DNA of 45,452 nt. It comes from Candidatus Woesearchaeota archaeon. GTDB taxonomy: Archaea; Nanobdellota; Nanobdellia; Woesearchaeales; WJKL01. Position numbers and translations under genes: made by a program. The DNA is taken from contig JAHWIM010000024.1 of assembly GCA_019322535.1 (NCBI GenBank), positions 1 to 45,452 of the forward strand, in the 5' to 3' direction. Shown in pieces: positions 32,874 to 42,090 of this stretch. The notes below the pieces were generated by a model. That model saw only the letters and a list, made by a program, of their open reading frames with translations, ran no database searches and was not told where the DNA came from. Every line of letters starts with the position of its first letter. Within the stretch, counting starts at the first letter, position 1.

Positions 32874-33002
32874 ATGAAATCAAAAAGAGGCAACTTTGTT
32901 ACAGACAAGCTTCCATGGATTATCATCAGCCTTATAGTTCTTGCAATTTTTTTCCTTTTCTTTTTACCAAAAATAATAAATATCTTACAACCACCACCAT
33001 GA
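32874..33002 (+). CDS. 42-residue single-pass membrane protein
   Basis: This small protein starts MKSKRGNFVTDKLPW and has one hydrophobic helix (about 15-34) ending in a Pro-rich tail (QPPP). Its start is supported by a TATA box at leaderless distance and by the ATGA junction with the next gene. The RGNFVTDKLPWIII segment resembles the N-termini of small membrane subunits in archaeal surface operons, but no family is certain. Confidence 0.62.
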   Translation: MKSKRGNFVTDKLPWIIISLIVLAIFFLFFLPKIINILQPPP

Positions 33003-33847
33003 AATTTAAAAAATCACAATTTTGGCCAGCAACATTTACAGCTAAGCTGATTTATGCACTAATATTTACAGTAGCAGGAATATTTATTGTTCGAGAAATA
33101 AGCGAAGCAGCAGTAACAGGCTATGACAAAGCACTTTGCAAGTCAACTGTTTTAGCAAATTCCAGATTAAGAAATCCATATACACAAGTACAACACATCA
33201 AAGTCAGTTGTCCTACAAGGTTTGTAACAGTTGGTCTTGATGAAATAATCATCGAATCAGGTGGCGATAAACAAAAAATCGAGATCAAATGCAAAGAAGG
33301 CATTTTCAAAAAAGGCACAAAAGATACAGAAAAATCAAAAAAATGTTTTTTAAACAAAACAAATTCAGTTATGGCTAATCTAATCTTTGATTGCTGGGAC
33401 CAATTTGGAGCAGGCCAGCTAAGAATATTTAGCAATTATCCTAGTGAAGCTAAATATAGACAGTGTATGATTTGTTCAAGAACAGAATTCAAACAAGAAG
33501 TAAAAGATTTATTTGCAGGAGAAACTGTTGCAGAAGAAAACACCCTACAAGAGTATATGATCAAACACAATCCAAAGTTTCATCAAATAACATATTATCA
33601 GTTTTCTCTTGACCAAACAGATGCATTTAACCCGCCTCAATATTATTATACTTTTGATGAACCATGGTCAGTTGTTTTTGTTGCACAAAATAAACATGCT
33701 ATAAAAGATGGCCTTATTAAACCCACTTGGGAGGCATTTGAAGCATGGTGGACAGAAACTCAACCAAAAGAAAAAGAAATGTTTGTAAATACATTAAAAT
33801 TTGTTGAGTATGATGGAGTGGTTGATGAATGCGACGTCTTAGTTTAA
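32999..33847 (+). CDS. Membrane-anchored surface protein (282 residues)
   Basis: Translation starts at 32999 in an ATGA overlap with the preceding gene. The N-terminus MKFKKSQFWPATFTAK has KKSQ and a hydrophobic helix at about 17-34. The exposed region contains cysteines (C at about 47, 72, 98, 116, 132, 152 and 155, including C-x2-C in QCMICS) and a Trp/Tyr-rich C-terminal half. No family was recognised. The 3' end overlaps a 53-residue membrane protein gene by 19 nt. Confidence 0.72.
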   Translation: MKFKKSQFWPATFTAKLIYALIFTVAGIFIVREISEAAVTGYDKALCKSTVLANSRLRNPYTQVQHIKVSCPTRFVTVGLDEIIIESGGDKQKIEIKCKEGIFKKGTKDTEKSKKCFLNKTNSVMANLIFDCWDQFGAGQLRIFSNYPSEAKYRQCMICSRTEFKQEVKDLFAGETVAEENTLQEYMIKHNPKFHQITYYQFSLDQTDAFNPPQYYYTFDEPWSVVFVAQNKHAIKDGLIKPTWEAFEAWWTETQPKEKEMFVNTLKFVEYDGVVDECDVLV

Positions 33848-33990
33848 AAAAAGGAATTGCATGGGATGTATTAGGTAAAATACTCCTTGTCCTTTTATTT
33901 TTACTTATTGCACTTGCTATTCTAGGGATGATAATAGCAAGATCAACAGATTTAGTTCAAAAAATTAAATCAATATTTGGATTTGGTTAA
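33829..33990 (+). CDS. 53-residue single-pass membrane protein
   Basis: This short reading frame begins at an ATG inside the end of the previous gene. It encodes MRRLSLKKGIAWDVLGK, then a strongly hydrophobic helix (about 18-37) and a basic amphipathic tail ending IFGFG. Its stop is followed immediately by the ATG of the next gene. Position, codon composition and a membrane-protein pattern argue that it is real. It fits the run of tiny membrane subunits in this block. Function is unknown. Confidence 0.65.
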   Translation: MRRLSLKKGIAWDVLGKILLVLLFLLIALAILGMIIARSTDLVQKIKSIFGFG

Positions 33991-36921
33991 ATGAAAAACA
34001 AAAAAGCAGCAATAGCTATAGCATCACTTGTAAAAGCAATAATAATGTTAACAGTTGTAGGCGGAGCAAGTTATGGAACTTATCAAATTCTATTAGGAGA
34101 TGACTCAAATCTTGTTAGATATATGTTAGGTTTAGGTAATATTTCTGAGTTTGACCAATCAATAGTTGAACGTTATAATACAACAAAAGACATGAATATT
34201 GATGCGATTCATTCTACTATTGGTCTGCTGTATGGTGTAAACAGACTAGTTGAATCTGATCAAGGCATGTTGCAAAAATCTTGGTCAGATATAAACAGAA
34301 GCTTTGGCAATACAAAAGTTATTCCAACACTTTCTAATCTAAGGCCCCTTTATCTTGGTGCTAGTAACAGAGATCCTTCTGAACAAATGGCAAAAGCCAT
34401 AGTTGATTGCTGGACAATATTTTATGATGAAGCAAAAGAGAATAAATATTGTTTTATAGTAGAACCAACTGCCATGGAAAAAGGACAAACAGTTACAAAA
34501 GAAAGTTTAGCTGCTGGATTTGAAAAACTAAAACAACAAGGATATCACAAAAAAAAGATTGAAGATTTACAAGGCACCGGATTTTGGAACAATGTAGGAA
34601 GAATAGCCTCAAATTCATATAGAGGCATAGGTTTTGTTTTCACACTTGGTTATGTTGAGCTTAAAGGTCTTAATATTGAAAATATTGCTTGGGATTCAGA
34701 CATTGAAATTACAAAAGACTTGAAAAAAAAAGTTATAGTTTGTTCTGATAATGATGACATAAATGAAGTTCACATAACAACTGTCGGAAGTGGTCATTGT
34801 ACACCAAGTGAAGCAGAAGTAGCTTCTTCTATCAGACAAATTTATATAGAAGATTTTTCATTACCTCAACACATCACTAAATCTCCAAGCATACTTATTT
34901 ACACCATAGAAGAATGGCTTAATGCATATGGAGACCCAGAATACATTCTTTTTTATGAAAAATTTCCAGAAGATGAAGCAAAATATTGGCACGTAGCTGG
35001 TTATAAAATTGCTTGGGTAGGAATAGTTACAGCAGGAGCAATTTCATTAGGCATAGACCTCTTAACTTTAGGAATGGGAACGCTTCTAGCTCCAATAGGA
35101 AGAAGATTAATGGGCACTTTCGTAGGAAAAGCGTTTAAAGCAATCAAAAGTGCTGTCGCAGATGCAATAAGTTTTATTGGAAGAAAAACAGTTGGAGGCC
35201 TTCTCAGCAGAATTTTTAAAGAAAGCGCAGAAGCTGCTGTTAAACGGCAGTTGTTAAAAGAAGCTGCTGAAGAAACAACTGAAAAATTTATAGCTCAAGC
35301 AACAAAAGAACTTATTGGAGAAGCACCAGAAGCTGTAGTCAAAGGTATGAAAGAAAGTGCAGAAAAAGCCAGCAGAGAAATACTGGAAGAATTAGCAACT
35401 AATCCCAAACTTGTGTCAAGAGCAGGCAGATTAACTAAAGAAGGCCAAGAAGAATTTCTTGAAAAAATGAGCAAAGCTGTTTTCACAGAAGACAATCTTG
35501 CTTATAGAGAAATTATAACCAAAAGAGCAAACCAATTATATGATGCTGTAGGAAGACAAGGACCTTTTACTACACATTTCAATGCAGCAAGAAAAGAAGT
35601 TCAAGAAGCAGTTGCTCAAAAAGCATCAAAAGAACTTGGAGAAGCAGTAGCAAGAGAAAATGCAGAAGCAGTTTCTAAAACATTAATCAAAATGCATAAG
35701 ATTAAGACAAGAACAGAAAATATTTTAGGAAAAAGTTTATCTCCTGATCTCACTGAAAGACAAGCTAAAAGTGCAATAAAAAAAATGATGGAAGAAGCCA
35801 GCGCTGGCTTAAATGCGCTTAAACCCGCTGAACTAAGACATGTAGCAAGAGAAGTTAGTGAATTAACACCAAGAATGATTACTCCATCTGGAGATGTGGT
35901 TTTGGGAGAAGTGTTTGAAGCAGGAGCAGATAGGGCATCCCAAACAGCAGCAAAAAAAATAATGGCTACACGTCTTGATGATATTATTCTAGTTGAAGGA
36001 GAGGCATTATGGGGAGCAGCATACAAATATGCAGCCCCTTTTGAAAGATTTGCTCAAAGATCAATAAGAGTAGCTTCTAGTCAAATTAAAACAAGAAATT
36101 TGATCATTGGAGCAGCTACATATTATGCAATGAAACTTGAAAGCATGTCTGAAAAAGCAAAACCAATAGGAACAAACGCAATTGGTTTAAAAACGCCTCT
36201 TGAAAGCACTGTTGTTTATGATGATTCACCATTAAAATTTGTAACTAAAGACACTTTTATGGAAGAGTTTGGAAAACAAGAAAAAAACATTGGCCTGCTT
36301 CCTGAAGCAGAAAAATATTATCTCTCTTTAACAAGAGATAAACATGCTTATTGGTTTGACCAGCCGCCAATAAGATTCCACTTAGTAAGTCCTTGTTTTG
36401 CAGACATTATGATGAGAGTAACAAGATGTGAATGTGGATATAGGCCAGACCCTGAAGAAGGATTGTATGAAACAGGCATAGCTTATACACAACTAAAAGA
36501 ACAATTTCCAGACATCCATACAACAGGAGCAGTAGCTCATTTTGACGGAACAAACCCAATGCTTTACAAAGTAGATGACCTTGGAAGACCTATCAAAGAA
36601 TGCATCCCAAAAGGGTTTTTCCAATTTGATAATACTTACAAACCAAAATGCCTAGAAATAAATCCTGTTTTATCCGAGGATTATCAAACCAAAGGTTATG
36701 ATTATAATTACTGTTATCATGGAAAAAACCCAGCAAATGAAGTATTATCTGGCCTTGTAACAACTTTTGAGATTGGTTTGCCGTTTTTATGTCTAGGACT
36801 TGGCTTTGCACCGCCAGTTGCAATTGGATGTATGGTTGGTGCAGGTTTTGCAACAGCAATAGGTGGCGAATATGTTAAACAAGAACTTGGAATAAGCCAG
36901 CAATGGCCAAATCGTGGTTAA
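33991..36921 (+). CDS. 976-residue membrane protein with long helical region
   Basis: The N-terminus MKNKKAAIAIASLVKAII is a KKA-type signal with a hydrophobic helix. A domain with few cysteines follows. A hydrophobic pair of segments lies at about 341-370 (AWVGIVTAGAISLGI...). Then comes a roughly 300-residue Ala/Glu/Lys-rich helical region (about 385-710) suggestive of coiled coils. The C-terminal domain has cysteines (CFADIM, CECGY) and a Gly-rich hydrophobic stretch at about 929-960. The layout recalls scaffold or tape-measure-like proteins, but no family was recognised. It is the largest gene of the group 32874-37669. Confidence 0.75.
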   Translation: MKNKKAAIAIASLVKAIIMLTVVGGASYGTYQILLGDDSNLVRYMLGLGNISEFDQSIVERYNTTKDMNIDAIHSTIGLLYGVNRLVESDQGMLQKSWSDINRSFGNTKVIPTLSNLRPLYLGASNRDPSEQMAKAIVDCWTIFYDEAKENKYCFIVEPTAMEKGQTVTKESLAAGFEKLKQQGYHKKKIEDLQGTGFWNNVGRIASNSYRGIGFVFTLGYVELKGLNIENIAWDSDIEITKDLKKKVIVCSDNDDINEVHITTVGSGHCTPSEAEVASSIRQIYIEDFSLPQHITKSPSILIYTIEEWLNAYGDPEYILFYEKFPEDEAKYWHVAGYKIAWVGIVTAGAISLGIDLLTLGMGTLLAPIGRRLMGTFVGKAFKAIKSAVADAISFIGRKTVGGLLSRIFKESAEAAVKRQLLKEAAEETTEKFIAQATKELIGEAPEAVVKGMKESAEKASREILEELATNPKLVSRAGRLTKEGQEEFLEKMSKAVFTEDNLAYREIITKRANQLYDAVGRQGPFTTHFNAARKEVQEAVAQKASKELGEAVARENAEAVSKTLIKMHKIKTRTENILGKSLSPDLTERQAKSAIKKMMEEASAGLNALKPAELRHVAREVSELTPRMITPSGDVVLGEVFEAGADRASQTAAKKIMATRLDDIILVEGEALWGAAYKYAAPFERFAQRSIRVASSQIKTRNLIIGAATYYAMKLESMSEKAKPIGTNAIGLKTPLESTVVYDDSPLKFVTKDTFMEEFGKQEKNIGLLPEAEKYYLSLTRDKHAYWFDQPPIRFHLVSPCFADIMMRVTRCECGYRPDPEEGLYETGIAYTQLKEQFPDIHTTGAVAHFDGTNPMLYKVDDLGRPIKECIPKGFFQFDNTYKPKCLEINPVLSEDYQTKGYDYNYCYHGKNPANEVLSGLVTTFEIGLPFLCLGLGFAPPVAIGCMVGAGFATAIGGEYVKQELGISQQWPNRG

Positions 36922-36922
36922 A

Positions 36923-37669
36923 ATGAGCAAAAAAACAATATTCATAATCGCAATCTTGCTAATACTTACAGGAGCAATAATCTTTTTAGTAAGATATCAA
37001 CCACCTCAAATAGGCAGCGAGTATTTTGCAGAACAGCCAGAAACATGGATTGAGGATAGATATGAAACACCAGAAACAGATGATGTAGAGATTGATATTT
37101 ACAAAGCAACCAGAGGAAAAAATATTGCTGATGTTGGCCAACAAGATTATTACACACAAGGAGATATAATTTCTTTTTTCTATACTGGTTTTTACAAAGG
37201 AAATTCTTTTAGTAATTTATATGCAGGCGATGAAGAAAAATTAATCAATATGACAAGAAATAAACCAATACAAGAGCAAATAAAAATAGTTGAAGAAAAC
37301 GCAATAATGAGAATAGACTCTAAACTAAATCCATATGATGGAGTAATTGACTCATTTATCCTCGCAAGAGAAGAAGATCAAAGATTTGTTTTTTATATCT
37401 TCCTTGATGAAGATTGGAAAAATAAAGTCAAGTATACAAACATCCTGTGGGGAGACAATCTTCAAAATAAAAATGCTATGCATCTAAAACCATTTGATTT
37501 CTCAAAATCAGAAAATGGCATCTACATAAATAAGATCGATGTAGATGTTGACTGGAATAACTTAAATCCTATAAGTGGAGGCATGATGGTTGGAGAAGTT
37601 GATCATGCTGTTCTCGCTAGGCTGATAGCATACGAAGAATTTACAGAAACATTCATATACATCAGATAA
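36923..37669 (+). CDS. Membrane-anchored protein (248 residues)
   Basis: The ATG at 36923, 1 nt after the previous stop, is preferred over an upstream GTG at 36914. The N-terminal hydrophobic helix (about 5-23) is followed by an acidic, cysteine-free extracytoplasmic domain. That domain has beta-strand-like stretches (RFVFYIFLDEDW, YINKIDVDVDW). It is the final gene before a new promoter. No family was recognised. The KKTIF start lacks the A/S-Q cleavage site of its neighbours, so it is probably anchored rather than cut. Confidence 0.7.
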   Translation: MSKKTIFIIAILLILTGAIIFLVRYQPPQIGSEYFAEQPETWIEDRYETPETDDVEIDIYKATRGKNIADVGQQDYYTQGDIISFFYTGFYKGNSFSNLYAGDEEKLINMTRNKPIQEQIKIVEENAIMRIDSKLNPYDGVIDSFILAREEDQRFVFYIFLDEDWKNKVKYTNILWGDNLQNKNAMHLKPFDFSKSENGIYINKIDVDVDWNNLNPISGGMMVGEVDHAVLARLIAYEEFTETFIYIR

Positions 37670-37670
37670 A

Positions 37671-37680
37671 ATTTAAATAC
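37671..37680 (+). promoter_or_regulatory. TATA box for the propeller-protein gene
   Basis: ATTTAAATAC lies 22 nt before the ATG at 37703 with no Shine-Dalgarno sequence in between, implying a leaderless transcript. Confidence 0.55.
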
Positions 37681-37702
37681 TTATTAACTTTAATCCCCTT
37701 AC

Positions 37703-39781
37703 ATGGGCTGGGGGAGAACTTTATTTTTAGCAGGAATTCTTTATTTTGGCATTGAAGCAGGAGAATCAATATTATTTGATAAAGCAGCCTATGCTCAAGA
37801 AGCCAAAGAAGATTTACATACATATAGGAAAAAATTAGGAATAATTGGATTGAGAAAAGGAGCTGTTGATAAGTTAACTCCTGATTTTTACAGAAAAGAT
37901 TCATACCAATTTGCAAAACAGCTAGATATTTTAAAAGATTTTTTATGGAAAAGAGAAAAATTTTATGGACAAGCCAATGCTGCTTTGTTTGAAAGAGATA
38001 AAGAAGTTGTTTTAGAAGCACTTGTTGAAAATGTTTCTTTAAATGGCAGATCTTTGCCTCACTCAATGGAAATTTCTGAAGACATAAGACAGCTGTTAGT
38101 CAGAGAAAGAAAGTTAAATTTCAGAGAAGAATTAGAAGGAATAGTCAATAAAGCTTCTTATGAAAATGGAATGATACAAGCATATCAAAGATTTTGTGAT
38201 AATGCAGGCAGTTTAACTAACACAGAAGTTAGAGAAAATGTAAGATCTGCTAAAAATTTAACAAGAATTCGTAGAAATTATCTTATGGTTTTGCAGCAAG
38301 AAGCTGAGCTTCTAGAACAAGCGATGTTTTTATTTAGATGGCATCATCCTGCTGAAATTAAAGGAGAAATTAACTATAGAGAACTCTATAAAAAGTGCAG
38401 AGAAACACTAGCAGAAATCTCACAATTAAGTAAAGCAGTAGCAGAAAGAAATTTACACGGAGTTGCAAAACATCTAATAATCTATAGTGAAAAACATGCT
38501 GAAGCACAAGCAGTTTTTGAAAGAAACTTAGATTTAGTAAGAAGACAAGCTGAATCAGAAATAGAAAAAAATGTTGCTGGCCAGCCTTTAAGACCAATTA
38601 CTTTTAATGGGGGCTTATATCTTGCTCATAAAGATTTTGCTGAAGAATGGGAAGGAAGAAATGGCGCTACAAAACTTGTTCAATTAGTCCAAGAAATTGA
38701 ACCACTCAAGACAACACCCTCATCAATTCAAAAACCACCTCAAAGGATCGTTAGAAGACCAGAACCAATAACAAAAGAGCCAGAAAAACCTGAACAAAGA
38801 ACTGTCTCAAAACCAAGACAACCAGAACCAGTTAAACCACCAATTAAACCAGTGCAACCAGCTGCTTTAGAATTAAAATGTTTAGGAGTAGCAGCTACAT
38901 ATGCAGTTTCACAAGATGGATTATGGGTTGCAGCAGAAAGAGCAGGAGAAATCTACTCAGTAAACACAAGTACATTATTAGCAAAAAATCTAACAAAAAA
39001 CCCAGCAGCTGACACCTGTCCTTCTATCTCAGCCGATGGCTCAATAATAGTATTTACATCAGAAAGAAATGGAGATGAAGAAATCTACTTTTATAATATA
39101 AAAAGAAGAATATTGACTAATATATCTAAAAATCCAAGAAAATCTACTCCAGGAAGATTTAGTAATGATCATATAGATAGCTATGCTGTAATTTCAGGCA
39201 ATGGTAGAAGAGCAGCGTTTCAATCATGGAGATCAAGACGCCCAAAGATACATGTATGTGATTTTAATACCTTTGTCGTATCAGCAGTAGAAGGCAGATA
39301 TAATAGTTTAAGAAACAGCGGAGGAAACACACAGCCAGCAATATCATTTGATGGATTAGAAGTTGCAATTATTGGTTTTGATGGATTATATCTTAATGGA
39401 ACAAAGATAGTAGATAGGAAAAATATCACAGCAGAAAACATATCTATGTCATCAGACGCAAGGAAAATAACCTTTCAAGGAAAAAAAGCAAGCACAACAT
39501 CAAGAATATACGTAGTTGATACAACTACAAATATAATAGAAGAAATATCAACTGGATATCATCCTTCAATTTCTCCAGATGGAACAATGGTTGCATTTGT
39601 AAGAAACATAAGAGGACAAGAAGATGTCTTTCTTAAACACTTAAATACAGGAAAACTAGAACAAATAACAACAAACCCAGGAGATGACTGGTATCCTCGC
39701 TTATCAAACACTGCTCTATTCTTTAAATCAGGAAAAGAAGATAGAAAAGACTCTAAACTATACATGAAATCATTGAAATAA
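37703..39781 (+). CDS. Secreted protein with C-terminal WD40-like/TolB-type beta-propeller
   Basis: This 692-residue protein has a short hydrophobic N-terminus (LFLAGILYFGI) with a possible cut after AYA at about 31. A helical, charged domain (about 35-330) follows. A Pro/Lys/Arg-rich linker (about 336-388) leads to a propeller from about 392. The propeller blades show the PD40 signature: CPSISADGSIIVFTSERNGDEEIYFYN, quoted only as S-x-D-G-x-x-[IV]-x-[FA]-x-S-x-R-x-G-x-x-[ED]-[IV], recurring as SPDGTMVAFVRNIRGQEDVF. Such propellers bind proteins or carbohydrates. The propeller's target cannot be predicted. It stands alone between promoters. Confidence 0.82.
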   Translation: MGWGRTLFLAGILYFGIEAGESILFDKAAYAQEAKEDLHTYRKKLGIIGLRKGAVDKLTPDFYRKDSYQFAKQLDILKDFLWKREKFYGQANAALFERDKEVVLEALVENVSLNGRSLPHSMEISEDIRQLLVRERKLNFREELEGIVNKASYENGMIQAYQRFCDNAGSLTNTEVRENVRSAKNLTRIRRNYLMVLQQEAELLEQAMFLFRWHHPAEIKGEINYRELYKKCRETLAEISQLSKAVAERNLHGVAKHLIIYSEKHAEAQAVFERNLDLVRRQAESEIEKNVAGQPLRPITFNGGLYLAHKDFAEEWEGRNGATKLVQLVQEIEPLKTTPSSIQKPPQRIVRRPEPITKEPEKPEQRTVSKPRQPEPVKPPIKPVQPAALELKCLGVAATYAVSQDGLWVAAERAGEIYSVNTSTLLAKNLTKNPAADTCPSISADGSIIVFTSERNGDEEIYFYNIKRRILTNISKNPRKSTPGRFSNDHIDSYAVISGNGRRAAFQSWRSRRPKIHVCDFNTFVVSAVEGRYNSLRNSGGNTQPAISFDGLEVAIIGFDGLYLNGTKIVDRKNITAENISMSSDARKITFQGKKASTTSRIYVVDTTTNIIEEISTGYHPSISPDGTMVAFVRNIRGQEDVFLKHLNTGKLEQITTNPGDDWYPRLSNTALFFKSGKEDRKDSKLYMKSLK

Positions 39782-39790
39782 TCACAAATC

Positions 39791-39830
39791 TTTTATATAC
39801 AAACCAACATATTCTAATCAAAAAAGGTGA
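39791..39830 (+). promoter_or_regulatory. TATA box and Shine-Dalgarno of the last surface operon
   Basis: TTTTATATAC (39791-39800) is followed by AGGTGA (39825-39830), 5 nt before the ATG at 39836. The site decides the start among GTG 39827, ATG 39830 and ATG 39836 in favour of the last. It drives six overlapping genes to 43368. Confidence 0.55.
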
Positions 39831-39835
39831 TGCAA

Positions 39836-40171
39836 ATGTTTAATAAAAAATCACAAGGAATATCTATAAATTATATTATTATTGCTATTATAGCATTGTT
39901 AGTTCTTGCAATAATCATCTTTATTTTCAGAGCACAAATTGGCAATGTCTTTGGTGTTTTTACAAGAATTGGTCAAAAAGCAGGATGTGAAGCAGAAATT
40001 GCAACAACATCTATAGGAGGACTCTTTGGCAAATCAGCTTGCACAGAAGCAGAAGCAAAAGAAGGAAAAGAAATCTGCAAAGGAAATTGTGTATATAAAT
40101 GTCAATCTGACGGAACACTACAACTAATAGACGAGTGTGAAAAAGGCTGCGCAAACGGAAAATGTACATGA
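39836..40171 (+). CDS. Small pilin-like Cys-rich protein D
   Basis: This 111-residue protein starts MFNKKSQGISINYIIIAI, a class III signal very like those of proteins A-C at 32020-32832, then a helix to about 32. The mature part has about eight cysteines toward the C-terminus (GKSACTEAEAKEG, ICKGNCVYKC, ECEKGCANGKC). It has the best Shine-Dalgarno site of its operon, which suggests it is the most abundant product. It is a likely pilin or a disulfide-stabilised surface subunit. Confidence 0.78.
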   Translation: MFNKKSQGISINYIIIAIIALLVLAIIIFIFRAQIGNVFGVFTRIGQKAGCEAEIATTSIGGLFGKSACTEAEAKEGKEICKGNCVYKCQSDGTLQLIDECEKGCANGKCT

Positions 40172-40665
40172 AATCTAAAAAAGCAATGGAAACAAGAACA
40201 TTAATTGAATTAATACTCTTTGTGATAATCACATTGACAATAGGATTACCACTTGGATCAAAAATATTAGATTATTGGAGAGGACAGCCAGCAGATGGTA
40301 CAACAAGATCTTTAGAATTGTTAAAAGCAGAAATTAATCTTCTTGAAGAAAATGAAACAAGGACAGTTCCAGTGTATATAGATGCACATCATATAATTAA
40401 AGGATATAAGATAGATTCAAAAAATAAGCCACCAGACTGTCAGCCAACATTAAAAGGAGAACCCAGAAAAGCCTGTTTATGTATCTGTAAAAAAGATACG
40501 TGTGATTTTATTAAACAAGAAGTTAATGAATGTAAAAAAATTGATTTTAATTTAGTTGAAGAAAAATCATATCCTCCAAAAATAAGCCAAGACTCAGGGG
40601 ATGCAATAATCCAAAATTGTAAACTAACAAAACAAGACCAAACTATAACAATTTCTTGTGTATAA
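40168..40665 (+). CDS. Membrane-anchored Cys-rich protein (165 residues)
   Basis: The ATG at 40168 forms ATGA with the previous stop; an in-frame ATG at 40162 is also possible. The N-terminus MKSKKAMETRTLIELILF is KKAM rather than KKAQ, followed by a helix to about 30. The exposed part has cysteines in CQPTLKGEPRKACLCICKKDTC (reduced here to C-x12-C-x-C-x-C-x4-C), suggesting a compact disulfide or metal site. The family is unknown. Confidence 0.7.
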   Translation: MKSKKAMETRTLIELILFVIITLTIGLPLGSKILDYWRGQPADGTTRSLELLKAEINLLEENETRTVPVYIDAHHIIKGYKIDSKNKPPDCQPTLKGEPRKACLCICKKDTCDFIKQEVNECKKIDFNLVEEKSYPPKISQDSGDAIIQNCKLTKQDQTITISCV

Positions 40666-40666
40666 A

Positions 40667-41593
40667 ATGTTCAATAAAAGAGGAGGTATGCGCGGAGCTT
40701 GGTGGTTCATGATAGATCTAGTTTTTGTAGTTGTTCTATTCTTTTTACTCACTACTTTTATAGATAATGTAGGAGAAAGTACAACTTTTGAAAAAAACTT
40801 TCTAGCAAGAGATGTATCTCTTCTTCTTGATTCTTTATACACTGCTCCAAGTAATGTAGAAATAAATTATCCTCAAGACACATTCTGGTTTGATTTTAGA
40901 TTTGAGGAAAACACGGTTCAAGTTTTTGATGCAACACAAAACCCAGATCCTCCATTAACTCAAAGAGCATTTTTCCCATTTATGGAAGATAGAAATTTGC
41001 TTCTTGAATATCAAACAGTTTCTCCAGAAGAAAAAGCAGAATGGAAAAAAACATTTCTTCAGAAAGTTTTTCCAACTTTAACAAGATCAAAACCAGAGCA
41101 AACACCTGGAACAGAAGTTAAACTTCAATTTGTAAAAACAACAGATGGAATTGCTATAAATAAAAAATTAAATACAAACAAGCTTACTTGCCCAATTGCA
41201 GAAGTTGCAAAACCAACTAAAGTAATTCTAATGCCACAAACAGGAGATCTTGCCCAGATCACACAAGCATTATCTACAAATATAGAAAACTCAGAAAAAG
41301 CAGATTATGTTCCTACAGAAATGCCAGATATGATAATTAAAATAAATCAAAAAGATCAAAGTCTGCAAGCAAAAATAAAACCAAATTCTCAACAAAGCAG
41401 AAAACTTGCTTGTTTAATATTAAATAACTTATTAGATTTAAATCCAGAATTAAAACCAACTATAGTTCCTTCAGAAGAACCACCACTCACTTCAGCAATT
41501 GTAGCAGTTTCTCTTTACTTAGATAAAACTTTGATAGAAGATCAAAAAACAATAATTGCTATTTCAAAAGCATTTCAACAATATCTAAAATGA
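40667..41593 (+). CDS. Membrane-anchored protein (308 residues)
   Basis: The ATG at 40667 follows the previous stop by 1 nt; an earlier GTG at 40658 is less likely. The N-terminus MFNKRGGMRGAWWFMIDLVF leads into one membrane helix (about 14-34). A segment LARDVSLLLDSLYTAPSNVEINYP (L-A-R-D...L-L-D-S-L-Y-[TS]-x-P at about 46-60) resembles the R-x-L-Y-S-P-x-S-I-x-Y segment of the next protein. These two could be related minor subunits. No cysteines are conserved beyond the set. The overlap with the next gene is ATGA. Confidence 0.7.
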   Translation: MFNKRGGMRGAWWFMIDLVFVVVLFFLLTTFIDNVGESTTFEKNFLARDVSLLLDSLYTAPSNVEINYPQDTFWFDFRFEENTVQVFDATQNPDPPLTQRAFFPFMEDRNLLLEYQTVSPEEKAEWKKTFLQKVFPTLTRSKPEQTPGTEVKLQFVKTTDGIAINKKLNTNKLTCPIAEVAKPTKVILMPQTGDLAQITQALSTNIENSEKADYVPTEMPDMIIKINQKDQSLQAKIKPNSQQSRKLACLILNNLLDLNPELKPTIVPSEEPPLTSAIVAVSLYLDKTLIEDQKTIIAISKAFQQYLK

Positions 41594-42090
41594 AAATGAA
41601 CAAAAAAGCTGTTACATTTAGTACAATGAATTTACTTTTTTGGAGATTCTTATTCATAGGAGTTTCATTTGCAATAATAGTATATTTAGCTTTTTCTTCA
41701 ATTCAAGAAAATGTAGATGTACAGCAAACAAAAAACTTTATCCTGGTAAATAGAATGTTATATTCTCCAAATTCAATTACTTACGTAGATCCAAATACAG
41801 GAAGAGTTTATCCTGATATTATAGATTTGACTAAATTCAATGAAAAAGTGCTAAATAAAAGCATAAACACAGATAAAAACCAGATTGCAGTAAAATTAGA
41901 ACTGAAAAATCTAGATGCAAATGAAGTGATTGATGCATATCTTAATCAAAAATGGTATGATAGGTGGTCTCCTCTTGTAAAATTTGAACAATACAGCAAA
42001 ACCATCAAATGGAGATCTGTTCTCATTAAAAAAGGAGACCAAATTAATAAAGGCAGATTAAGAATAGATGTGGTGAGTGCAAGTGAATAA
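41590..42090 (+). CDS. Membrane-anchored protein (166 residues)
   Basis: The start at 41590 overlaps the preceding stop by ATGA; a Met two codons later is possible. MKMNKKAVTFSTMNLLFWRF is followed by a membrane helix (about 17-37). The segment NRMLYSPNSITYVDPNTGRVYPDIIDL recalls the L-Y-[TS]-x-P element of the previous protein. The mature part has no cysteine and mixes strands and basic turns. It is probably a small envelope subunit. No family name can be given. Confidence 0.7.
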   Translation: MKMNKKAVTFSTMNLLFWRFLFIGVSFAIIVYLAFSSIQENVDVQQTKNFILVNRMLYSPNSITYVDPNTGRVYPDIIDLTKFNEKVLNKSINTDKNQIAVKLELKNLDANEVIDAYLNQKWYDRWSPLVKFEQYSKTIKWRSVLIKKGDQINKGRLRIDVVSASE

